Assembly: GCA_963627915.1 (NCBI GenBank)
Contig: CAVGCY010000039.1
Location: 1 to 46,667, forward strand
Length of the DNA stretch: 46,667 nt
Reading direction: 5' to 3'
DNA from: CALACW01 sp963627915
GTDB lineage: Bacteria; Bacillota; Clostridia; Oscillospirales; Acutalibacteraceae
The notes beneath the pieces were generated by a model that worked only from the letters and a program-made list of their open reading frames with translations, did no database searches and was not told the DNA's origin. The position numbers were made by a program, and so were the translations under genes. This document shows positions 15,529 through 24,198 of the stretch, piece by piece. Every line of letters begins with the position of its first letter. Position 1 is the stretch's first letter.

Positions 15529-16269
15529 TTATTTTGCAAGGAAACGGGAGAGAAACTCCTTTGTCTTTGCATTTTTCGGATTGGCAAAAAGCTCGTGAGG
15601 CGCGCCCTGTTCGCATATTACGCCGTCCGCCATAAATACGACGTCCGTCGAAACGTCTCTTGCAAACGCCATTTCGTGCGTTACGACAATCATTGTAAGC
15701 CCTTCCTTTGCAAGCTTCGTCATAACCTCGAGAACCTCGCCGACCATCTGGGGGTCGAGCGCACTCGTGGGCTCGTCGAAAAGCAGAACCTCGGGTTCCA
15801 TGGAAAGCGCGCGGGCAATTGCGACTCTCTGCTTCTGACCGCCGGAAAGCTGTGCCGGACGGGCGTTTATAAACGGCCTCATTCCGACCTTTTCAAGGTA
15901 TTCCATTGCTATTTTCTTAGCTTCCGTCTTGGAACGCTTAAGCGCGGAAACCTGACCGACTATACAGTTATCGAGCGCGGTCATATTGTTAAAAAGATTG
16001 AAGCTCTGAAATACCATGCCGACCTTTGTACGGTACTGCGTTATCTTGATATTCTTTGAGGAAATATCCTTACCATGATAGAGAATCTGACCCGAAGTGG
16101 GAATTTCAAGCTGATTTATACATCTGAGCATTGTACTCTTGCCCGAGCCGGACGCTCCGATTATACTTAAAACCTCGCCCTTTTTTACGCTTAAATTAAT
16201 ATCTTTTAATACTAAATGATCACCGAACTGTTTTTGAAGGTGGACAAGCTCTATAACGTTATCCGACAT
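15529..16269 (-). CDS. Amino-acid ABC transporter ATP-binding protein (predicted lysine importer)
   Basis: A 246-aa GlnQ/HisP-type ATPase that powers uptake of a polar amino acid. Walker A is GASGSGKST, the Q-loop is VGMVFQSFNLF, the signature is LSGGQKQRVAI and Walker B is VLLFDEPTSALDP with the switch histidine in VVTHEM. It is the last gene of an operon that begins with a lysine riboswitch, which points to lysine as substrate. The start is 1 bp after the permease stop. The family assignment is certain; lysine specificity comes from the riboswitch only. Confidence 0.95.
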   Translation of the reverse strand: MSDNVIELVHLQKQFGDHLVLKDINLSVKKGEVLSIIGASGSGKSTMLRCINQLEIPTSGQILYHGKDISSKNIKITQYRTKVGMVFQSFNLFNNMTALDNCIVGQVSALKRSKTEAKKIAMEYLEKVGMRPFINARPAQLSGGQKQRVAIARALSMEPEVLLFDEPTSALDPQMVGEVLEVMTKLAKEGLTMIVVTHEMAFARDVSTDVVFMADGVICEQGAPHELFANPKNAKTKEFLSRFLAK

Positions 16270-16270
16270 A

Positions 16271-17038
16271 TTACGCGTCCTCCTTTTTTATGTGAATTTC
16301 GGCTTTGGAATCACTCTGAGAACCAAGCACCGTATAATTTTCTTTTCCGTCAAGACGTTTTTCGACATAACGGAGAATCCTCGTAATCGTAAATGTAAGA
16401 ATGAAGTATATAACGCATACGATAAGATAGGTCTGGAATGTCTGGAACGTTGATTTTTTGATAACGCCCGCAAAGAAATAAAGCTCCGTAACGCCGATAA
16501 CGTTAAGCACGGACGTATCTTTTATGTTAATGACAAATTCATTGCTTATCGAAGGAAGTATATTTCTCATAACCTGAGGGATTATAACCTTTAACATTGT
16601 CTGCGAATGAGTCATGCCGATGCTCATAGCTCCCTCAAACTGACCTCTGTCAATCGATATGATACCGCCTCTTACGATTTCTGCCATATATGCGCCGGTA
16701 TTGATTGAAACAATGATTAGACCCGAAGGGATAAGCGGAAGAGTGTTGCCGCCCGTTGCAAAAGCGTAGCCCCAGTAGATAACCATTGCCTGAACCATCA
16801 TGGGCGTGCCTCTGAAAATCTCAACATATACAGCGATAATTGCATTTATAATTTTATGAAGAGCCATAAAGACAGGATTCTTTGACTTAGGCGCGGTACG
16901 AATAACGCCCGTCAGAAGTCCTATTATAAGTCCCGCAACAGTACCGATAAGAGAAATAAGCAGCGTATTGCCTACGCCCTTTAAAAGCTGGGGATAATAT
17001 TTGACCAGAATGTCAATTACATCATTGAAAAATTCCAT
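16271..17038 (-). CDS. Amino-acid ABC transporter permease (predicted lysine importer)
   Basis: A 255-aa membrane protein of the HisM/GlnP family with about five membrane helices. The N-terminus LLKGVGNTLLISLIGTVAGL and the EFFRGTPM-like EIFRGTPMMVQAM motif are typical. The ATPase contact loop is in AYMAEIVRGGIISIDRGQFE. It would form a homodimer, as no second permease is present. It lies between the binding-protein gene (66 bp upstream) and the ATPase gene. Confidence 0.95.
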   Translation of the reverse strand: MEFFNDVIDILVKYYPQLLKGVGNTLLISLIGTVAGLIIGLLTGVIRTAPKSKNPVFMALHKIINAIIAVYVEIFRGTPMMVQAMVIYWGYAFATGGNTLPLIPSGLIIVSINTGAYMAEIVRGGIISIDRGQFEGAMSIGMTHSQTMLKVIIPQVMRNILPSISNEFVINIKDTSVLNVIGVTELYFFAGVIKKSTFQTFQTYLIVCVIYFILTFTITRILRYVEKRLDGKENYTVLGSQSDSKAEIHIKKEDA

Positions 17039-17104
17039 GGTAACTCCGTTTCGTTAAAACGGCAGACGCTTATTTCAAGTGTCTGCCGTCCGATTGATGT
17101 TTTA

Positions 17105-18025
17105 TTACTTCTTAATTATAACGACAAGGTTTGAAATGTAATAAGGCTCTGAGAAGTCGATTTCCTGCTTGCGTTCCTCGGTCGGAGACATACCGGCTAC
17201 GATAGCGTCGATTGTTCCGGCGTTAACGGCTGTGATGAGCGAGTCAAATTCCATAGCGTAAACCTCAAGCTTTAAACCGAGCTTGTCAGCTACATACTTC
17301 GCAATCTGAACGTCGTAGCCGTTAGCGTAAAGACCCTCCTGTCCTTCACTGCTGATGGAAACTGCGCCGAATGTCTCGGTATTGTCCGTCCAGTTATAGG
17401 GCTTGTAATTGCACTCCATGCCAACCTTGAGAGTTCCGGTCGGGTTTGCGGGAGTTTCACTTTCAATGGCGAACTTATCAACCGTTCCGCCGTTTGAGAG
17501 AGTAACAATCTGCTCCATAAGCTGTGATTTCTGCTCCTCGGTGATACCCGCAAGAACTTCGTTCACCTTTGCAAGAAGATCGGATCCCTTCTTAACGCCG
17601 ATTGAAACGCTTACATCCGAGTCCGTTGCGGTAAAGCCTGTGTCATTATTCTTAAATGCAAGGAATGTAAGAGAAGAATTCTGCTCCGTTACCGAATATG
17701 CCGTAGGCTCTTCGGCAATATAGCCGTCGATAGCTCCTGTTGTAAGAGCGTTGAGAAGATCCGAGAAATCGGGGAGAATCTCCGCCTTTACATCGGGAAT
17801 CTGATTAACGGCGTCAGCGTGAAACGTGCCGGTCTGCGCGCCTATCTTCATACCCTTAAGATCCTGAATAGTCTTAGCCTGCGTTATGGAGCTTACGGAT
17901 GAAGCGGAATTTGAAACGTCCGCGCTTGTATTATCCGTGCTTTTTTCCTCACCGCAGCCTGCGAATCCGGTAAGACAAATTACGCCTGCGGCAACCAGTG
18001 CCAGTGTTCTCTTGAATGCTTTCAT
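17105..18025 (-). CDS. Lysine-type substrate-binding lipoprotein with circularly permuted SBP_bac_3 fold
   Basis: A 306-aa lipoprotein that captures the amino acid outside the cell: signal peptide with lipobox ending at C24 (LTGFAGCG) and a Ser/Thr/Asn-rich linker. The order of the two lobes is reversed. Residues 51-175 carry what is normally the second lobe, starting KTIQDLKGMKIGAQTGTF and including NALTTGAIDGYIAEEPTAY. Residues 197-306 carry what is normally the first lobe, starting GTLKVGMECNYKPYNW, with NGYDVQIAKYVADKLGLKL, ITAVNAGTIDAIVAGMSPTE and FSEPYYISNLVVIIKK, where the protein stops exactly at the hinge. The ligand-contact Arg of TEERK and the Thr of AQTGTF are kept. It is first in the riboswitch-controlled operon. 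Confidence 0.93.
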   Translation of the reverse strand: MKAFKRTLALVAAGVICLTGFAGCGEEKSTDNTSADVSNSASSVSSITQAKTIQDLKGMKIGAQTGTFHADAVNQIPDVKAEILPDFSDLLNALTTGAIDGYIAEEPTAYSVTEQNSSLTFLAFKNNDTGFTATDSDVSVSIGVKKGSDLLAKVNEVLAGITEEQKSQLMEQIVTLSNGGTVDKFAIESETPANPTGTLKVGMECNYKPYNWTDNTETFGAVSISSEGQEGLYANGYDVQIAKYVADKLGLKLEVYAMEFDSLITAVNAGTIDAIVAGMSPTEERKQEIDFSEPYYISNLVVIIKK

Positions 18026-18051
18026 GATGATACAACTCCTGTTTTTTTATT

Positions 18052-18094
18052 AAAAAATACAAGCCTGCGAACCCGAAATGGTATCGCAGGCTTT
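18052..18094 (-). terminator. Expression-platform terminator of the lysine riboswitch
   Basis: On the minus strand AAGCCTGCGA (18094-18085) pairs with TCGCAGGCTT (18070-18061), followed by GTATTTTTTAAT. It lies between the aptamer and the binding-protein gene and is the probable off-switch in high lysine. Confidence 0.85.
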
Positions 18095-18121
18095 GAATCA
18101 ATCAAAATATGAAGATAACAA

Positions 18122-18303
18122 AAAGCCGTTGATAGTTCTCCACATACGAGGTATGTGACAGTTCTGCGCCTGTTAAGCGCAGCCCCAGCGGAACTCCCGG
18201 CGGCAAACCGAAAAATTCGCTTCGGCGGAACAGCCTTTCCTCCGACGCCGTATGCCGCGGCGCAAATGCCGGAGTACTAATCATATCCGCAGCCTCTATC
18301 AGG
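18122..18303 (-). ncRNA. Lysine riboswitch (L box)
   Basis: Read on the minus strand, the conserved aptamer parts appear in order: GATAGAGGCTGCGG (P1 5' side), GATTAGTACT (loop E-like), CGGAGGAAAGGCTG, GCCGAAGCGAA, GGGGCTGCGC, then CTGTCACATAC, GTATGTGGAG and AACTATC (P1 3' side). These match the L-box consensus that normally controls lysine synthesis or uptake genes. Lysine binding should favour the terminator at 18052-18094 and shut off the transporter. A perfect promoter is 30 bp upstream. Confidence 0.95.
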
Positions 18304-18331
18304 TGCTGCATGTCTGTATTTTTTTGTCTGC

Positions 18332-18360
18332 ATTATAATCCCGCCTTTACGGTTTGTCAA
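18332..18360 (-). promoter_or_regulatory. Promoter of the lysine riboswitch operon
   Basis: Perfect sigma-A consensus on the minus strand: TTGACA (18360-18355), 17-bp spacer, TATAAT (18337-18332). Confidence 0.92.
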
Positions 18361-18463
18361 TAGTTAAAGCCGTTTTTCTTGAGTTTAAACAAAAACATTA
18401 CAAAAAAGACGTTTCCGATTATTTCAGTTGCATAATAAAATTAAGAAAAAAAAGATTAAAATA

Positions 18464-18492
18464 TTGACAGAACAGAATTAAAAATATATAAT
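18464..18492 (+). promoter_or_regulatory. Promoter of the LRR surface protein gene
   Basis: Perfect consensus on the plus strand: TTGACA (18464-18469), 17-bp spacer, TATAAT (18487-18492), 37 bp before the start codon. The about 100 bp between this and the divergent riboswitch promoter hold nothing else that I can see. Confidence 0.9.
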
Positions 18493-18528
18493 TTTCATTG
18501 GAAATTTAATTCTGAGAGGTAAAGTACA

Positions 18529-21012
18529 ATGAAAAAAAGGTTACTGCTTGTTTTGTTTACCGTCATACTTTCTGCGTCGCTCGGCTTCTGCGTTTTTGCA
18601 GCCGAGGAGGTTGTAATCGATTCGACCGGAACGTATCAGTATACGTCTTATTCGGGTTACAGAGCAAGACTTGATAAAGTTCTGACTCAGCCGGACGCCG
18701 ATTTTGTCATCCCCGAAACGGTGGACGGTATTAGGGTCGAATCTCTCGGCAGCGATATATTTAAAGTTGACGACGATACGGATTACAGCGAGAGTATTGT
18801 TACCGTAACGGTTTCCGATACTCTTAAAAGCTGGAATACGGGAGCGTTCAAAAACTGCCCGAATGTTGAAAAATTCATTGTTTCCGATACCAACACGGTG
18901 TTTACTGCGGACGAATACGGTATTCTTTTTAATAAAGAAATGACGAGGATTCAGGAAGTTCCGAATAACATTAACATTACCGAATACGTTATCCCGAGTA
19001 CGGTTACGGCGTTTTACTCGAGCTTTTTTCCTCCTCAAATCGAAACTCTTACAATTCCGGAAAGCGTTACGGAGTTTTCTACAGGTGCTGTAAAGCATGA
19101 CAATCAGAATAATGTTAAAAATCTTATTATAGAAAACTTCAGAGCAGACTGGCCCGACGGTGTTTTCTCAGAATGGAGTTCGCTTGAAACCGTAACCTTA
19201 GGTGAAAAATCGGAGGTTATAAGCGCAAACGCATTTCAAGGCTGCAGCGGTTTAAAGAAAATTAATGGCGGCGAAAATATAAAGACAATAGGGAACAAAG
19301 CGTTTTCGGGATGCGCAAATCTTACAGACGTACGCTTTGAAAACGTTACCGAAATCGGAGAGTATGCTTTTAATTTCAGCGCTCTGACGACTGTTCCCTA
19401 CGGCGATAAACTCGAAAAAATGGGCAAGTATGCATTTCTGCGCTGTGACTTATTACAGAGCGTAACAATCCCCGCTTCTCTCAGTGTTGTTCCTCAATCG
19501 GCGTTCTGGGATTGCAACGCTCTTACGGAACTTAATATGGAATACGGCTGTACATATATAGGCACGGACGCGTTTTACAGATGTAAACTTACGGATATAA
19601 AGATTCCCGGCAGCGTTAAAACTATCGGGGATAAGGCTTTTAAATTCCAAACAGGCGGACAGATGACCATAACGCTTGAAGAGGGCGTCGAAAATATAGG
19701 AGCAGAGGCTTTTGCCTGTTTTAATGAATATTTTTACACGTCTTTTTCATTGCCGAATTCGATAAAAACGATAGGCGAAAATGCATTTGATAATCACAAG
19801 TGCAGTTCGTTTACCGTACCGGAGGGCTGTAAATCAATAGGCAAGGGAGCATTTGATTCGGATAAGATTTCGGATACTTTCACGCTGACCGTATTAAGTC
19901 CGGACTGTGTTTTTGATGATGAGGGGGTATTCCAAGGTAACAGCTGTCATAATGCTTTATATTATGCTTATCCCGGTTCGACTGCCGAAGAACATGTAAA
20001 AAGTCATCCCACGTATGTTGCTTATACGAAGACATCCGGCGAGGTGATATACGGAACAAACACGTTCGTTTCGCTGTGTGATGAGGGCAGACATGTGCCC
20101 GAAGATACTTGCAGTATATATACGCGCTGTAAATACTGCGGTATGGAAATGATGACGCATACGGACGAAAATAACGACAATATCTGCGACATTTGCGGAA
20201 AATTCTGCGGAAAAATCGACGTTGAATTTTCAAACTCAATTTTAAGAATTTTCTCAGACTGCTCCGATATCGACGCATATAAGGAGTTTGCTCCGTATAC
20301 AAAAACTCTTATATTGGATAACGGCGTTACAAATGTTTTAAACGGACAGTTCGCGGAGTTCACCGAGCTTGAAATGCTGTATGTTTCACAAACGGTTTCA
20401 ACAATCGAGGACGGCGCTTTTTCTGACAGCGAATTATTAAAAACGGCGATATTTGCGTCGGAATCTACAGAAACGGGCGACAACGCTTTTTCCTGTGAAG
20501 CTGATATGTTTGTTCCCGTTTCGTCCAACATATACGCAGACGGCGTTAATATAATCTGTTATGAATTTAAGGATTCGACGCTTTATCTTTACGGCTCGTG
20601 GGAATCCGATATGTATACATATCTTGATACCGTTTCAATGTTTACGATGCTCTTTGATAATATAAGCGGCGTTTATGTAAATCATTTTGAGGCTCTCGGA
20701 TTTTCCGTTTACTCCTACTCCGAGAAGAATCAATCGTTTGTAAGGACTTACGAATTTAACGAGGTTACGTTTTCCGTTATGGCTGAGGATGAGAACGGAA
20801 ATTATATAAATTTATCGTATAACGAGCTTACCGATTATCTTGACAACGGCACGGGTACGTTTTATATAGTCACAAAAACGGCGGATCAGACCGAACACGA
20901 AGATACGAGGGTAAGCATCGTCGACAAGATAAATCAGGGTATACGCAGGATTCTTTCGGCGATAGTCAAGCTGATGAACAAAATATTTCTTTTCTTCTCC
21001 AAATTCAGATAA
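18529..21012 (+). CDS. Secreted BspA-like leucine-rich repeat protein
   Basis: An 827-aa exported protein. The signal peptide is KKRLLLVLFTVILSASLGFC ending near VFAAEE. Residues 60-500 and 600-680 hold about a dozen LRR_5 (Treponema pallidum/BspA type) repeats, for example IKTIGNKAFSGCANLTDVRF and VKTIGDKAF. Between them, near residue 530, is a Cys-rich zinc-ribbon-like insert (CKYCG and CDICGKFCG with DENNDN). The C-terminus ends in an amphipathic/hydrophobic tail, INQGIRRILSAIVKLMNKIF. Such proteins bind host or polysaccharide ligands; no ligand can be named. GAGAGG precedes ATG 18529, and a consensus promoter implies strong expression. Confidence 0.92.
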   Translation: MKKRLLLVLFTVILSASLGFCVFAAEEVVIDSTGTYQYTSYSGYRARLDKVLTQPDADFVIPETVDGIRVESLGSDIFKVDDDTDYSESIVTVTVSDTLKSWNTGAFKNCPNVEKFIVSDTNTVFTADEYGILFNKEMTRIQEVPNNINITEYVIPSTVTAFYSSFFPPQIETLTIPESVTEFSTGAVKHDNQNNVKNLIIENFRADWPDGVFSEWSSLETVTLGEKSEVISANAFQGCSGLKKINGGENIKTIGNKAFSGCANLTDVRFENVTEIGEYAFNFSALTTVPYGDKLEKMGKYAFLRCDLLQSVTIPASLSVVPQSAFWDCNALTELNMEYGCTYIGTDAFYRCKLTDIKIPGSVKTIGDKAFKFQTGGQMTITLEEGVENIGAEAFACFNEYFYTSFSLPNSIKTIGENAFDNHKCSSFTVPEGCKSIGKGAFDSDKISDTFTLTVLSPDCVFDDEGVFQGNSCHNALYYAYPGSTAEEHVKSHPTYVAYTKTSGEVIYGTNTFVSLCDEGRHVPEDTCSIYTRCKYCGMEMMTHTDENNDNICDICGKFCGKIDVEFSNSILRIFSDCSDIDAYKEFAPYTKTLILDNGVTNVLNGQFAEFTELEMLYVSQTVSTIEDGAFSDSELLKTAIFASESTETGDNAFSCEADMFVPVSSNIYADGVNIICYEFKDSTLYLYGSWESDMYTYLDTVSMFTMLFDNISGVYVNHFEALGFSVYSYSEKNQSFVRTYEFNEVTFSVMAEDENGNYINLSYNELTDYLDNGTGTFYIVTKTADQTEHEDTRVSIVDKINQGIRRILSAIVKLMNKIFLFFSKFR

Positions 21013-21031
21013 CCGTATAAATAAATATTTT

Positions 21032-21070
21032 AAAAACCGCCTGGATTCTCTTTAATCCGAGCGGTTTTTC
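21032..21070 (+). terminator. Terminator of the LRR protein gene
   Basis: AAAAACCGCCTGGATT pairs with AATCCGAGCGGTTTTT with two mismatches, followed by a T-run. It lies between two converging genes and can serve both. Confidence 0.75.
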
Positions 21071-21087
21071 TGTTCAAATATATACTT

Positions 21088-22107
21088 TTATTCGCGTGTT
21101 ATTACGTACTTACTCAATTGCTTACGGCTGTCAATGCCGAGCTTGTTGAATATATTCCTGAGATGAGCGCGGACGCTGTTTACGCTTATTCCCAGAAAAT
21201 CCGCAATTTCAGTATTTGTCATCGAACGCGAAGCGAGCATCGATATATTAAATTCAACCGCGGTCAGCTTATCGGAAACCGTATCACCGGTAAATTCGTT
21301 ATGAATCCTGACCCAGTTTTTATGATACTTGGATGACAAGGCGTGAATTGTTTTGTATTCGTTCGGGCAGCTGTACCTCAGGCATTTCTCCAGCATACCG
21401 CTGAGCATTCCGCGGGTTTCGGCAAACGGCATTAAAATACCGTCGGGCTTTGCATACTCCCAGGCAAGGCGGAAATAATACTCCGCCTTATCAACACGGT
21501 TGAGTTCCATATAACCTATGCTTATAATAAGCGAAAGATAAATTTGAGCTATCGGACTCGGCTTTTTCATAAAAATCAGCGCGCACTCGGCAAGCCCTAT
21601 TGCCCTGCCGACATTCCCGGTCATTTCAAGATAATGCGAATATGCATAAATCGCCATCGGCTTAAGCTCTTCGGATACGGAAAACGCCTCGATTCCCACA
21701 GGCGGAAATTCGATTGCATTGAAATTATGAATTATTATATTAAAATACATGGAGAGAAATTCCGACGTTTTCTTAAAATCCGGGATTGATTCAAACTCGG
21801 ATACATATTCTGTCCCGTTTATCAGCCCGGTTGCGCCGCTTATGCTGCTTCCCGAAACGGACGACAGAGCGTTTATCAGAAAAGAAGCGAGAACCGTATC
21901 CGGGGATTTTATTTTATCAAGAGAATTTATCTTTTCTCTTGCCCTATCGGCGTATCCTCTGTAATAAAGCAGTTCGCTTTCACATACGGTTTGTTTTTCA
22001 ATGTCAGAAATACTTTGCACAAATTCATCCGCATGCCCCGGATAAAAGTATCCGCCGGTCAATATGAAAGGATTTTGTGCCACGGCAATAATATCACTGT
22101 TGTTCAT
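21088..22107 (-). CDS. LuxR-family transcriptional regulator with helical-repeat sensor part
   Basis: A 339-aa protein. The last 60 residues are a LuxR/GerE helix-turn-helix: RSMTNTEIADFLGISVNSVR and AHLRNIFNKLGIDSRKQL. The first 270 residues are all-helical and look like TPR-type repeats (for example RAIGLAECALIFMKK, AEYYFRLAWEYAKPDG), as in the C-terminal half of MalT-type regulators but without the ATPase. No phospho-acceptor domain, so it is not a classic response regulator. It converges on the LRR gene and is divergent from nothing on its 5' side. Target genes are unknown; the adjacent LRR gene is one possibility. Confidence 0.85.
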   Translation of the reverse strand: MNNSDIIAVAQNPFILTGGYFYPGHADEFVQSISDIEKQTVCESELLYYRGYADRAREKINSLDKIKSPDTVLASFLINALSSVSGSSISGATGLINGTEYVSEFESIPDFKKTSEFLSMYFNIIIHNFNAIEFPPVGIEAFSVSEELKPMAIYAYSHYLEMTGNVGRAIGLAECALIFMKKPSPIAQIYLSLIISIGYMELNRVDKAEYYFRLAWEYAKPDGILMPFAETRGMLSGMLEKCLRYSCPNEYKTIHALSSKYHKNWVRIHNEFTGDTVSDKLTAVEFNISMLASRSMTNTEIADFLGISVNSVRAHLRNIFNKLGIDSRKQLSKYVITRE

Positions 22108-22273
22108 TCGTTTTCACCGTCCGAAATGAATTAGTCCGAATCGACAAAAAATCAGACTATACATAAATTGTTCATATTTTATTATACATCATGCAACATT
22201 TAATATAATTCCAACATGGAATTAACATTAAACAAAGAACAAAAAATACATTAAATATCAACAAATAACTTTG

Positions 22274-22831
22274 TCAGATATCCAGTGAAAGCGAAACAGT
22301 ATTAAAACCGTATGAGAAGATTTCTTTAAATCCGTATTTTACGTACATCTTATATCCGGCTGAATCTCTTGACACACAGCAGACGGAAAGATTGTCGATA
22401 CCTTTCGATTTTAAATGATTACGCAGTTCATCAATAAGCTTCGTACCCCATCCTTTGCGTTGATATTCGGGCAAAATATCCATGTGAAGATGAACGCTTT
22501 TATTTTTTATGCATCTAAGAGAGAACAGGTATCCTATCGGCACGAATAATAAAACGGGCGAGGTTTTCATCACATGTCTTAAATATACGGATAAATTAAG
22601 CCTCATAAATTTATTATAGTCGGACGAACAAATTATATACCCGACGGCGAAATCATTGTCATCCGCAATAACAAAAATATTATCGCTTTCGTTTTCGGTA
22701 AAGTAGTCGTTATATATAATTGCGGCGGATTCGAGCGTTTTGTCATTATATCTGAAAACTCCCCCGGCGGTTTGCTTGCATATATAACGAAGTCTCGGTC
22801 TGTCGGACGGGACATATTTTCTTATTCTCAT
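22274..22831 (-). CDS. GNAT-family N-acetyltransferase
   Basis: A 185-aa acetyl-CoA-dependent acetyltransferase. The N-terminus MRIRKYVPSDRPRLRYICK is typical, and the acetyl-CoA loop is DILPEYQRKGWGTKLIDEL (Q/RxxGxG/A). The substrate cannot be inferred. AAAGG lies 8 nt before ATG 22831. It has no operon partner: the upstream phosphoesterase gene ends at a terminator 60 bp before it. Confidence 0.88.
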   Translation of the reverse strand: MRIRKYVPSDRPRLRYICKQTAGGVFRYNDKTLESAAIIYNDYFTENESDNIFVIADDNDFAVGYIICSSDYNKFMRLNLSVYLRHVMKTSPVLLFVPIGYLFSLRCIKNKSVHLHMDILPEYQRKGWGTKLIDELRNHLKSKGIDNLSVCCVSRDSAGYKMYVKYGFKEIFSYGFNTVSLSLDI

Positions 22832-22863
22832 ATAAAATACCTTTTCAAATATCGCAGTTATGT

Positions 22864-22893
22864 TAAAAAAATCCCCGTCCGTGCGGGCGGGGA
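22864..22893 (-). terminator. Terminator of the metallophosphoesterase gene
   Basis: On the minus strand TCCCCGCCCG pairs with the CGGACGGGGA side (22893-22872), followed by TTTTTTT. Confidence 0.85.
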
Positions 22894-22909
22894 AATTAAT
22901 ATTATTTTC

Positions 22910-24115
22910 TCAGAAAAGTCTGCCCATAATGAAAACAATGTTAAGTATCTTCATAAGAGCCGTAAGGAATCCGTTCATAAACTTTGCGAAAACGTAATCA
23001 GCCTTCGTCATTCCGTCATGTCCGGGAATCGTCGAACCTTCCTTAAGAGCAAGTTCGTACGTATAAAGCGTATGAGCCTCGTACTCAAAGGGATTATTCT
23101 CGTCAAGGTTAATAATCTTAACGCCTCTGAGATAATCCTTGCCGTATGAATTATAGGTCGAGCCTGCAACTGCGACAGCGTCAATACCGTCTACGGTGGT
23201 GGTAAAGTTGTTTATGTGGTCATGACCGGTAAATACAGCCATAACGTCTCCTCTTTCTACAAGAGCGTCCCACTCTCCGTCGTTATCGAACGAGGGACAG
23301 GGTCTTTCCATCATTATACCGTCAATATTCGCAACGTTGGGGAATATAGAAGAGGTTTTGCCGTTTGTAAAGTTATAGAAAAGCTTTGAACTTCCTTTGA
23401 TTGATGTGTCAAAGAAAACGTTCTGCATAGCTTCCTGCGTTATAATGTGCTGGAAAACAAGCGAAGGAACAAGACCGCCGTTTTCGCTCTCAAGCTGTGC
23501 GCTTACGTTCTTATACCATTCAATCTGGTCTTTTCTTACGCAGTCATAGTATGTAATGCCGTTAACATCATGGTTGCCGTTCTCATCGTTTACATAATCG
23601 CCCGAATCAAACATCCACATATTGAAAGCAACCTTGCTTCCGTCCGAAGAGAGAATCGGAAGATTGTGCGTTGCGCAGCCGTGAAGGTCGGGATCGGCGT
23701 CATAAGCAAGGCATCCGGGATACTGCTGATAAATCGAGAGAATATCCTCTTTTGAAAGATTGGGCGCACTCTCGTCGTCATGGTTTCCGTATACAAAAGT
23801 AAAGGGAACGCCTCTTTCAACAAGGGGATTGAGAAGCTCGTCGTAGGACTCGATATTCTCTGAGTCTTTGCAGACATTGTCGCCGAGGAAAACAACGATA
23901 TCGGGCTGCTCCGCGTCAAGAGCCTCGGAGATAAAGTTTATCATCGAAACCTTTGTGGGATGACCGTCCTGAGGGTCGGCGATAACCATAATCTTGAATT
24001 TTCCGTTTTCGTCAAACTGAAGCGTGTAATCATTCTGCGAATTTACCGCAAAAGCGGGAACGCACATACAAAGACTCATTACGACAGCTAAGACGACTGC
24101 AATGATTTTCTTCAT
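22910..24115 (-). CDS. Secreted calcineurin-like metallophosphoesterase
   Basis: A 401-aa exported enzyme with signal peptide KIIAVVLAVVMSLCMCVPAF. Dimetal-centre motifs are in order: VIADPQDGH (D), VFLGDN (GD), VYGNHDDE (GNHD), a His in FQHIITQE and VFTGHDHINNF (GHxH). All ligands are present. Such enzymes split phosphomono- or diesters such as nucleotides or lipid head groups; the substrate is not readable. The C-terminus ends in a hydrophobic/basic tail, FMNGFLTALMKILNIVFIMG, resembling that of the LRR protein. AAGGAG precedes ATG 24115, and it has its own promoter and terminator. Confidence 0.93.
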   Translation of the reverse strand: MKKIIAVVLAVVMSLCMCVPAFAVNSQNDYTLQFDENGKFKIMVIADPQDGHPTKVSMINFISEALDAEQPDIVVFLGDNVCKDSENIESYDELLNPLVERGVPFTFVYGNHDDESAPNLSKEDILSIYQQYPGCLAYDADPDLHGCATHNLPILSSDGSKVAFNMWMFDSGDYVNDENGNHDVNGITYYDCVRKDQIEWYKNVSAQLESENGGLVPSLVFQHIITQEAMQNVFFDTSIKGSSKLFYNFTNGKTSSIFPNVANIDGIMMERPCPSFDNDGEWDALVERGDVMAVFTGHDHINNFTTTVDGIDAVAVAGSTYNSYGKDYLRGVKIINLDENNPFEYEAHTLYTYELALKEGSTIPGHDGMTKADYVFAKFMNGFLTALMKILNIVFIMGRLF

Positions 24116-24148
24116 TATAAGAACTCCTTATACATATATTACAAGTGT

Positions 24149-24178
24149 ATTATATTACTTTTAAATTATACAAGTCAA
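24149..24178 (-). promoter_or_regulatory. Promoter of the metallophosphoesterase gene
   Basis: On the minus strand TTGACT (24178-24173), 18-bp spacer, TATAAT (24154-24149), about 34 bp before the start. Confidence 0.7.
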
Positions 24179-24198
24179 TTATATCGTTTAGACAAATA

